Source: CBDCVN01 sp965223585
Lineage (GTDB): Bacteria; Deinococcota; Deinococci; Deinococcales; Trueperaceae
Reading direction: 5' to 3'
NCBI GenBank assembly: GCA_965223585.1
Contig: CBDCWW010000014.1
Coordinates: 186,001 to 250,000 of the forward strand
DNA length: 64,000 bases
The notes under the pieces were generated by a model that saw only the letters and a program-made list of their open reading frames with translations, did no database searches and was not told the origin of the DNA. Shown here piece by piece: positions 56,065-64,000 of the stretch. The position numbers and the translations under genes were made by a program. The stretch's first letter is position 1; each line of letters opens with the position of its first letter.

Positions 56065-57638
56065 TAGCATTTTTCTTTTTGACCTGATACAAATACAGTA
56101 AATGCTCTTATGAAACGGGATTTTCGATCTCTCATAAAATCATATTAAAGTCTTACAAACAGTAAAAATGTTTCTTACTGGTGATTTATCTAAAATGAAA
56201 ACATACTTTTGCATTTATAAGAAATTAAAGTTGTGAATATTTGAATAAATATTTATTGTAACATCCTTCCATAGGTGGGTGATTTGAATAACCACAGTGC
56301 CTGAACCAAGCTTGAGCATCATTGGCATTAACTGTTTCCAGAGCTTTCTTAACTGAAGAATTAAACTTCTTTTTGTCCCAAGCCTCTAATGTACGTAGAT
56401 GGGACTTTACCTTTGACCAACAATGCTCTATAGGATTGAACTCAGGGCTATATGGTGGCAAGTAGATCAGTTTAGCGCCTCTGCCTTCTATTAACTCACG
56501 TACCTTTTTTACAATATGTGCTGGTGAATTATCCATCAAAACTATTTGCCCTACTTTCAATACTGGACATAATACTTCTTCTAGAAATACTGTAAACACT
56601 TTTCCTGTTATACCTCCATCCACACAGAAATTAGCAATTACCCCCTCTAGAGTAATTGCTCCTATCAAATTTGCAAACTTATGCTTCTTGCTTGGTACAG
56701 AACTATATGCCCTTTCCCCTCTCTTTGAGCGAGCATAAATTCTAGTCATGTTTAGATACAGACCTGTTTCATCAATAAATACAAGCCTATTTGCTTTAAT
56801 TGCTTTCTGCAAACGTAAAAATGCTTTGCGTTTGACTACAATGTCTTCTCGATCTTGCTCTTTGGCACGTAAAGTCTTTTTTTATAGGTCAGACCAATCT
56901 TTTTGATTGCCCTCCACATACTAGCAGTGCTAACTTTGGTTTTAGTCTTTTTTTCAAAGGCTGTACAGAATTCAATTAAAGTCATGTCTGCTTTGTTTTG
57001 TAGCAAAGTTTTTACTAGTAACAATTGCTTAGCGGCTACAGCAGGTTTACGACCAGCAACATACTCTTTAGGGAGCAAATTACCCTGTTGTTGGTAAAGC
57101 TTAAGGTACTGATGAACAGTGGTTGGGCTAACCAAAAAACGTTGTGCTATTTCACGTATAGAACCTTCGCCATCTAGGTAAGATTGAACAATGCGTTGTC
57201 GCAAATCCAAGGAATAACTTGCCATAAGGAAAAAGGATAACTCAGATTAGCTTATCGGGACAATAAGAAGTAATTCTGTAGATTTATTGATTAAGACGAT
57301 TAAAAAAGAGGAATATTTTCAGAAGGGGGATTTTTATTAGAAAAAATTCTAATGTAGCGTCAATGCTAAACGATGTTTTTAGTTATTACCAGCACAACAT
57401 AAACCAAGGGTAGGTTTTACGAAAAGCTGCTCCCCACGATAAATCCAAGGACATTCTTATAGGCATAAAAATGAGAATATTTGCGTTTTAGGAAATTCAA
57501 TGAAAACACCAACAAACCCCTTATAGAACAATTATAAGGGTGGTTTCAGTATAGGAGAGAATTACTCAAATTTTTTCTAAAATTGTTCAAATCAGGGGTT
57601 TTGCCGATACTTGTACCAGATCAAATAGAAAAACGCTA
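56065..57638. mobile_element. IS630-B copy 1, about 1574 bp, TA target duplication
   Basis: Ends TAGC(A/G)TTTTTCT(T/A)TTTGA form imperfect inverted repeats. TA lies at 56063-56064 and 57639-57640. Counting the terminal TA as part of the element restores NWVL-ITTIAL in frame. The whole length matches copy 2 at 61524 as far as I can compare. Confidence 0.88.
56225..57225 (-). CDS. IS630-B transposase copy 1, two frames joined at A7
   Basis: Frame 1 (57225-56836) has the HTH: MASYSLDLRQRIVQSYLDGE, IREIAQRFLVSPTTVHQYLK. Frame 2 (open 56812-56225) has the DDE domain: LVFIDETGLYLNMTRIYARS, IVLMDNSPAHIVKKV, LPPYSPEFNPIEHCWSKVKS. The two join by a -1 step at TATAAAAAAAGACT (near 56874-56887), giving YKKKTLRAKEQDREDIVVKR before KAFLRLQKAIKANRL. 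With the step, both D and the E are in one product. The gene is identical in the second copy, so the arrangement has not decayed since they diverged. Confidence 0.88.
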
Positions 57639-57640
57639 TA

Positions 57641-59111
57641 AAACCCAATTCAAACCATCATCAGATTCATATACAAGAACACTGTCTTCCTTTCTTTCGA
57701 TTTTGTAGCACACTGGGGTGCTGTTCTGCTGCCCCGGTACCGTCTGTACTGTTCCTGTATCATTATCTACATATTCCACCTCCGTTCCATTACTAGTTAG
57801 TTTTACCGAAACATATATCAAAGGGTCACTGCTATCTTCTAACAAGAGCCCTGAACCAGCCTCTGGATCAGAAGTATCAATTTCTGGATCATAGCTAGTT
57901 AAACTTTGTACACAAGCTTGGGCAATAAAATCACCATCGTGGCTTTGGTAAATGTACTGGCTAGTTACACCCTCCCCTGTTCCCTGTACTGTTAAATCAA
58001 CAGTATTGGTGTTGGGATCATAAACAGCACTACCACTGCCATTGCCTCTAGTCTCTTGTGACCAAGCCCCTGTAGTAGGTATATCTAAATTACTACCAAA
58101 TGCAACATAACCTATTACCTCATCATGTGGGTTGTGGTTGCTGCTATCTGGCGGCTGAATTAGCACCTCTACTCCTTCTGTGTCTAAGTTTCGGTAACGC
58201 AAAGCAGTTGTCTGGTTCCCCTTATTGTCATCATAGGTTTGTACGCCAGCTAAAAATATAACACTATCCACTATTGGTGTTATTGCTTGTGTACTAAGCT
58301 CTTCAGGAGGAACAAGACTTTGGGGAAAAGTAAGGCTGTGCCAAGTGTTTGTCAGTACATTATCTGTTAAGCCTGCTACATAGCTTGTATCACCTAATTC
58401 ATTATTACCTTGTTCTACGACTATGTAGCCTACTGTTTCAGTAGCATCTGTGCCTTCTGTATTGTCATCTCGTTGTAAGCGCACCTCAAAACCGCCTGCT
58501 ACATTTACATCCTTTTGTCTAGTAATAGTTACTAAAGGGTTATTAGAGCTTTGTGGTTGACTAAGTACTATAGGAGTATCTGTATAGCTATGGGAAAAGC
58601 TTACAGGACCGAATTGGTGACTAGCTTCTAGTAAACCTGCTTCAATCTTTACGCCACTTTCAAGTTGGTGACTACCTGCTTCTATTACTAGGTAGCTTAG
58701 CTCTTCTGTTAAGTGTTGACCATCTGCCCATTCTGCTAGTTTTAGTTCAAAGCTGTTTGTGTTTACATTACGCAACCTTACTGCAGTAGCTTCTCCATCG
58801 TTAAAGGAAGGTGGTTGGGCAATAACTACAGGTTTAGCATAATTACCTAAAAGGTTAATAGTGTACCATTCATCAGCAGTAGCCTGATCTATGGCTACTT
58901 TGCCAACTTCAGCAAATAGAAATCCTGTACCTGTGTTTGCAGTGTACAAAGGGTTTTGTGATTTTAGTTCGACTGGATTGGTGGTAAGAACAGGAACTGG
59001 TGGCTCAGATTTACTGCGAAAGCAAGCAACAGAAGCAAAAATAACTGCTGTAAAAATAACTAAAAAATATAAAGTCCTATTAAAATTAATACCCACGCCA
59101 AAGTGAGTCAT
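57641..59111 (-). pseudogene. Giant modular lipoprotein, fragment A (lipoprotein start, surface repeats, DUF1349-like)
   Basis: Starts MTHFGVGINFNRTLYFLVIF and then TAVIFASVAC, a lipoprotein signal with the acylated Cys at residue 30. Three tandem repeats of about 95 residues follow, each with a VxxxPQxxN....A.R.RN....FE..L......E.xGYxVxE pattern (KPVVIAQPPSFNDGEATAVR; IVLSQPQSSNNPLVTITRQK; VIFLAGVQTYDDNKGNQTTA), resembling surface-lectin-like units. From about residue 355 a DUF1349-like concanavalin fold (DGDFIAQACVQSLTSYDPEI, VCYKIERKEDSVLVYESDDG) runs to the IS630-B target. This is the true 5' end of the giant gene. A transposase gene lies just upstream. Confidence 0.78.
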
Positions 59112-59209
59112 ATTACCAACTCACGCTAACACATTTCAAAAAACTGATTCAGTACGACACAATTGCTAAATAGTTGAAACGAGGGCACCATACATAAAGT
59201 ATAGTACCC

Positions 59210-60652
59210 ATGCAAGAAATACAATATATTTTACAATGCCTTAGCCCAGCTCTTGATAAAACAACCCTAAATCAGCTAACAACAATTGTTTTAGCAATGC
59301 TATCTATGACTGGTCGTGTCACGATGCTTGGTATCTCTCGATGGACTTTTGGTCTTAGTGGTAGTTATCGTACGGTACAACGTTTCTTTAGCACCAATAT
59401 TTGCTGGCTATACCTCAACTGGTACTTATTTCGTAACCATGTTTATGACCCTGATGATACCTACTTACTAGCAGGTGATGAAGTAGTAATTACTAAATCA
59501 GGTAAAGAGACTTTTGGAATTGATAGATTCTTCAGTTCTCTTTTTAATCGTGTAGTGAGGAGTATTTGCTTCTTTAGTTTATCACTGGTTAGTGTTAAAG
59601 ACCGCACTGCTTACCCAATACTTAATAAGCAAATTGTACGTACTGATCAAGAAGAAGGCAATGAACCAGAGCAAAAGGAGTCTCAAGACAAGAACAATAC
59701 GGGGCAGGAAGAAGCTAAAAGAGAAACACAAGATAAATCACAAGATAACAGTAAGGGTAAGGCAAAAAAGAGCAAAAGCAATAATCATAAACAACAAAAG
59801 CAGAAAAATAAAAAGAAGGCAGGACGTCCAAAAGGTAGCAAAAATAAAGACAAAGTCAATGTGAAACTACCAGTACATCTAGTATTTATAAAAACGATGA
59901 TAATGCTAGTTCTGAACATATTCTTACTAAGAATGGGTATTCAGTATTTATTACTAGATGGGGCCTTTGGCGATAACAACAGCTTACAAATGGCAAGAAT
60001 GTGTGGACTGTTCTTAATTAGCAAATTAAGAGTTGACTCAGCATTGTACTTTCTCTATGAAGGGAAGCAAAATAAACGAGGAAGGAAACGCAAATATGGA
60101 GAAAAGATAGATTACAAGAAGATACCTAAGGAATATCTTGAGAGTAGCACAGTAGATCTAAAAAAGAAGATTCGTACAGATATCTATCAAATGACAATGT
60201 TACACAAGGAATTTGGACAGTCTTTGAATGTAGTAGTAATAGTTAAAACCAGTATAGTAACAGGAGAAAGTAAGCATGTAATCTTATTCAGCAGTGATCT
60301 GAACATATCATACGAAAAATTAATAGACTACTACAGTTTACGTTTCCAAATAGAATTTACCTTCAGAGACGCTAAGCAATATTGGGGATTAGAAGATTTT
60401 ATGAACATAAAGGAACAGCAGATAAACAATGCAGCAAACCTAGCAATGTTTATGGTGCTATTCTCAAAAGTGCTGTTAAAAAAACTAAGGTCTCAGCATC
60501 CTAATTGGAGTGTTTTGGATCTTAAAGCACACTTTAGGTCGTTCAGGTACGTACTTGAAATATTAAAACTATTTCCCAGAAACCTTGATCCTATTTTAAT
60601 TCGACAACTCCTGAACAATGTTCCCAATTTGGGAGCTATTCATGATTCATAA
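59210..60652 (+). CDS. IS4-type transposase with Lys-rich AT-hook insertion (480 aa)
   Basis: A DDE transposase: LLAGDEVVITKSGKETFGID (Asp), IQYLLLDGAFGDNN (Asp), and YYSLRFQIEFTFRDAKQYWG (Glu; Y..R..IE..FRDAK as in IS4). Between the two Asp lies about 70 residues of Lys/Gln/Glu-rich low complexity (near 155-215) ending in KKAGRPKGSKNKDK, an AT-hook-like DNA-binding motif. The frame is complete. Ends were not identified with certainty: ACAATTGCTAAATAG near 59159 and a partly similar inverted segment near 60655 are candidates. It sits just upstream of the giant lipoprotein gene and may have removed its promoter. Confidence 0.78.
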   Translation: MQEIQYILQCLSPALDKTTLNQLTTIVLAMLSMTGRVTMLGISRWTFGLSGSYRTVQRFFSTNICWLYLNWYLFRNHVYDPDDTYLLAGDEVVITKSGKETFGIDRFFSSLFNRVVRSICFFSLSLVSVKDRTAYPILNKQIVRTDQEEGNEPEQKESQDKNNTGQEEAKRETQDKSQDNSKGKAKKSKSNNHKQQKQKNKKKAGRPKGSKNKDKVNVKLPVHLVFIKTMIMLVLNIFLLRMGIQYLLLDGAFGDNNSLQMARMCGLFLISKLRVDSALYFLYEGKQNKRGRKRKYGEKIDYKKIPKEYLESSTVDLKKKIRTDIYQMTMLHKEFGQSLNVVVIVKTSIVTGESKHVILFSSDLNISYEKLIDYYSLRFQIEFTFRDAKQYWGLEDFMNIKEQQINNAANLAMFMVLFSKVLLKKLRSQHPNWSVLDLKAHFRSFRYVLEILKLFPRNLDPILIRQLLNNVPNLGAIHDS

Positions 60653-61417
60653 ATAGCAAAGTGAATTGTTTTGGAGTTGCCTTTTTATAGAACTGGGCTC
60701 CTAATACCTCAGTTTTCAAATAAGTTTAACTTTCCATAAAGCGCTTCTGTTTTGTGATTGAGAATGTCATAGGTATTGATTAAAATATAACATCTAAGTC
60801 CTTCCTTACTTGAACAAATAGATGCCCTTACCTTCTTAAAGAAAATAACCTTGGTACGCTCAAAAGTACCTTTTATTTGTAGAAGCAACCATAAAGGCAC
60901 ATCCCCAGAGCAGTACTACTTTGGCAGTAACTAATGAAAGCGAGTTACCAAGATATAGAAATATACCTATGGAAATTTGATTAGGTGCTGTTTCTAATCT
61001 TACCCATAAACCTCCTAATGTTTAGATCCCTTAATATTTTTAATGTTTTTATTGAGTAATGCAATCTAATTAAAAAGTAACATAATCTTCATGTGTCAAT
61101 CATGAGAAATCTTATTTGTTTCTTCATAATTCCTTATGGTCCCTAAACCAAAAGAGCCTACATCCCTTTTCCTAATTATGGTTTTGAGTTTTATTTGGAG
61201 AATTAGCTTCTTTTTTATTCCTCAATTTTATGAATAAAACCCTGACTGGCAAAGACTTACATAACCTGAGATGGTTTGGGTTATTTTCTCAGAGGGTTTA
61301 CAGGATGCAGCCTAGGGTATTGCGCTCTTAAGCAGGGTCTGGAAACAAGTAAATCCTGCTCCCAAGGGTAACAACTTTCCAAAAAGCTTTAGGAAAACTA
61401 TAGTGCCTAGTTTCTTG
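60653..61417. other. No gene recognised (765 bp)
   Basis: AT-rich sequence without a convincing gene. It probably holds the end of the IS4-type element and degraded remains of the gene whose fragment G ends at 61418. A short minus-strand frame (60900-60709) has no family resemblance. Confidence 0.4.
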
Positions 61418-61523
61418 TCAGCCATGTAACAAAACCAGAGGGGTTTTACCCTCTGATATTGCTAAGTTACTACTACCACTTGGTGAACCTTCTACATCAC
61501 TACTGCACGATGAGAGCGGATCA
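61418..61523 (-). pseudogene. Second modular secreted protein, fragment G (lipase-like start)
   Basis: Continues fragment H across IS630-B copy 2: SETDPLSSCSSDVEGSPSGS and SNLAISEGKTPLVLLHG, then TGA. KTPLVLLHG is the strand and oxyanion loop that opens alpha/beta-hydrolase lipase domains. Only this beginning is left before the stop, so the hydrolase is truncated. Confidence 0.6.
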
Positions 61524-63097
61524 TAGCATTTTTCTTTTTGACCTGATACAAATACAGTAAATGCTCTTATGAAACGGGATTTTCGATCTCTCATAAAATC
61601 ATATTAAAGTCTTACAAACAGTAAAAATGTTTCTTACTGGTGATTTATCTAAAATGAAAACATACTTTTGCATTTATAAGAAATTAAAGTTGTGAATATT
61701 TGAATAAATATTTATTGTAACATCCTTCCATAGGTGGGTGATTTGAATAACCACAGTGCCTGAACCAAGCTTGAGCATCATTGGCATTAACTGTTTCCAG
61801 AGCTTTCTTAACTGAAGAATTAAACTTCTTTTTGTCCCAAGCCTCTAATGTACGTAGATGGGACTTTACCTTTGACCAACAATGCTCTATAGGATTGAAC
61901 TCAGGGCTATATGGTGGCAAGTAGATCAGTTTAGCGCCTCTGCCTTCTATTAACTCACGTACCTTTTTTACAATATGTGCTGGTGAATTATCCATCAAAA
62001 CTATTTGCCCTACTTTCAATACTGGACATAATACTTCTTCTAGAAATACTGTAAACACTTTTCCTGTTATACCTCCATCCACACAGAAATTAGCAATTAC
62101 CCCCTCTAGAGTAATTGCTCCTATCAAATTTGCAAACTTATGCTTCTTGCTTGGTACAGAACTATATGCCCTTTCCCCTCTCTTTGAGCGAGCATAAATT
62201 CTAGTCATGTTTAGATACAGACCTGTTTCATCAATAAATACAAGCCTATTTGCTTTAATTGCTTTCTGCAAACGTAAAAATGCTTTGCGTTTGACTACAA
62301 TGTCTTCTCGATCTTGCTCTTTGGCACGTAAAGTCTTTTTTTATAGGTCAGACCAATCTTTTTGATTGCCCTCCACATACTAGCAGTGCTAACTTTGGTT
62401 TTAGTCTTTTTTTCAAAGGCTGTACAGAATTCAATTAAAGTCATGTCTGCTTTGTTTTGTAGCAAAGTTTTTACTAGTAACAATTGCTTAGCGGCTACAG
62501 CAGGTTTACGACCAGCAACATACTCTTTAGGGAGCAAATTACCCTGTTGTTGGTAAAGCTTAAGGTACTGATGAACAGTGGTTGGGCTAACCAAAAAACG
62601 TTGTGCTATTTCACGTATAGAACCTTCGCCATCTAGGTAAGATTGAACAATGCGTTGTCGCAAATCCAAGGAATAACTTGCCATAAGGAAAAAGGATAAC
62701 TCAGATTAGCTTATCGGGACAATAAGAAGTAATTCTGTAGATTTATTGATTAAGACGATTAAAAAAGAGGAATATTTTCAGAAGGGGGATTTTTATTAGA
62801 AAAAATTCTAATGTAGCGTCAATGCTAAACGATGTTTTTAGTTATTACCAGCACAACATAAACCAAGGGTAGGTTTTACGAAAAGCTGCTCCCCACGATA
62901 AATCCAAGGACATTCTTATAGGCATAAAAATGAGAATATTTGCGTTTTAGGAAATTCAATGAAAACACCAACAAACCCCTTATAGAACAATTATAAGGGT
63001 GGTTTCAGTATAGGAGAGAATTACTCAAATTTTTTCTAAAATTGTTCAAATCAGGGGTTTTGCCGATACTTGTACCAGATCAAATAGAAAAACGCTA
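61524..63097. mobile_element. IS630-B copy 2, about 1574 bp, CA target duplication
   Basis: Same element as 56065-57638; I saw no difference. CA lies at 61522-61523 and 63098-63099, so the 2-bp duplication is CA rather than the canonical TA. Removing it restores SETDPLSS in one frame. Confidence 0.88.
61684..62684 (-). CDS. IS630-B transposase copy 2, two frames joined at A7
   Basis: Identical in protein to copy 1: HTH frame 62684-62295 and DDE frame 62271-61684, joined by a -1 step at the same A7 run near 62333-62346. See copy 1 for motifs. The perfect identity of both frames indicates a recent transposition by a working transposase. Confidence 0.88.
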
Positions 63098-63099
63098 CA

Positions 63100-64000
63100 G
63101 TTTCACTAGGAACTTTAAAAATACCTAAATTACCGTCATAACGTTGATCTGTTGTTGGTTCATTCTTTCCAATGGTCAACTCTGAATGTGACTGTAGGGC
63201 AAGGAACCCTTGTTCTAACTGTTCTAAGGATCCCGTAGGTCCGGGAATTATAAAATCTGAGGTATCAACAGGTAATACAGAAATTTTTAAGATCCCAGAT
63301 AAAGGTGCCTCAGTAAAATTCCTAGCAAGTCGTATGTCTGCTGCATGTATTAGAACAGGTCTCCCTAAAAGATGAGCCCTCAAGTCAATATAGCTAACAC
63401 CGTTACCAAAAGTAATAACTACTTCAGACAAGGCATTTGCTAGTAATCGTTCATCTTCCCCTGGAAAACTTGGGGCAAAGATAACTACAGAATAATCATC
63501 ACTCTCTAAATTAACAGCCGACATAGGTATCTCAGCTTGAGTTTTATAGCCAATTGGCTTAAAACTATCGTCGTAACGAGGGGTTTTATCATCGATAATC
63601 TTTAAAGTTACTTCAGCTTCAGATTTTAAGGCATCTCTGTTAACACCTCCATAATAATCACATCCAGCACGAGCACTACAAGAACTGTATAAACCATTCT
63701 TTATTTTTATCCCCCCACCCGTATACTGACCGTCAATAACTTCTGTTCCCATTACTTTACTAGCCTGCTCAACAATAATTTCATCAGAGTTACTGGTTTC
63801 TAACTGAACTTCTTGGAAATCTGCTTGTACACTTTGCTGCTGGGTATCAACAGCCAAGCCTATGTGAACTGTACAGGCCAAGCTTAAAGCTAGCGTCGTA
63901 ATAAGAGCCCAGTTCAAATCTTCATCATATTCATATACAAGAACATTGTTCTCCTCTCTTTCAAACTTGAGCACACTAGATTACTTGATTTTACACTCTT
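63100..64000 (-). pseudogene. Second modular secreted protein, fragment H (runs off the window)
   Basis: From the edge: a DUF1349-like end (NLVC, then SKFEREENNVLVYEYDEDL and NWALITTLALSLACTVHIGL), about 230 residues of beta-rich sequence (GGGIKIKNGLYSSCSARAGC, YSVVIFAPSFPGEDERLLAN, DLRAHLLGRPVLIHAADIRL) and LGIFKVPSE at IS630-B copy 2. One base is missing at the CYK codons (TGCTCAAG for expected TGCTACAAG), putting the upstream part in another frame. The gene's start is beyond the window. It is a paralogue of fragments A-B and of 7989-8740. Confidence 0.65.

Noticed and set aside
54140..56092. A stand-alone subtilase gene starting MYQVKKKNAI
   Set aside because: The first residues come from the IS630-B end; the gene really begins at 59111.
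60709..60900. Minus-strand 63-aa frame
   Set aside because: No recognisable features and in an apparently decayed spacer.

Overview
The window is a low-GC bacterial chromosome segment (by eye about 35-40% GC). A malate dehydrogenase of the Thermus/Deinococcus type, an MBL/beta-CASP ribonuclease of the Thermus TTHA0252/CPSF-73 type, mreC, maf, both DNA polymerase III clamp-loader subunits and a heme-pathway oxidase suggest a low-GC relative of Deinococcota. This placement is an inference from remembered protein families; no rRNA gene is present. No tRNA, rRNA or CRISPR array was seen.

Region 1-38 kb is mostly intact chromosome: a partial ECF sigma factor, beta-CASP RNase, mdh, a 3D-domain secreted protein, mreC-maf, an adenylate-forming ligase, a Uma2 nuclease, an HMG-CoA reductase, a large exported protein of unknown function, alpha-carbonic anhydrase, a UbiA prenyltransferase overlapping a rifampin-phosphotransferase-like dikinase, a GH10 glycosidase, holA-hemG, a three-gene cassette of unknown function, a hemerythrin-like protein, holB-phosphoesterase, an M48 protease and a monoacylglycerol-lipase-like hydrolase. 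Three single insertions break genes here: a DDE element in a secreted metalloprotease, an IS200-type element in a DUF5674-like gene, and an ISL3 element in the third gene of the cassette. Removing each element (with one target duplication for the DDE and ISL3 elements) restores the reading frame. Several further small genes are frameshifted (a GNAT acetyltransferase, a Phd/YefM antitoxin).

Region 38-64 kb is an insertion-sequence graveyard built on giant modular secreted proteins. Reading through the insertions on the minus strand from 59111 to 38449 recovers about 8.9 kb of coding sequence: a lipoprotein start, three tandem surface repeats, a DUF1349-like lectin fold, a PKD domain, a subtilase, calcium-loop repeats, a von Willebrand D domain, Ig-like domains and a TolB/PD40-type repeat array. 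It is cut by five first-order elements (IS630-B, ISAzo13, two inverted copies of 'IS-Y', and IS630-A). Two of these carry a further element ('IS-X'), and one IS-X copy carries an IS1634 element, so the nesting is three deep. Ends and target duplications of most elements can be read to the base. A second giant gene starts beyond the right edge and is cut by a second, apparently identical IS630-B.

Two genome-scale signals stand out. The palindrome CTCGAG occurs 39 times by hand count in the first 43.3 kb, in all codon phases, and not once in the mobile elements or the last 20 kb; it behaves like a lineage-specific HIP1-type motif. And four different elements (ISL3, ISAzo13 and two IS630 types) all need a -1 shift at an A7 or A8 run to make a full transposase, suggesting ribosomal or transcriptional slippage rather than decay, since one of them exists as two identical, recently moved copies.
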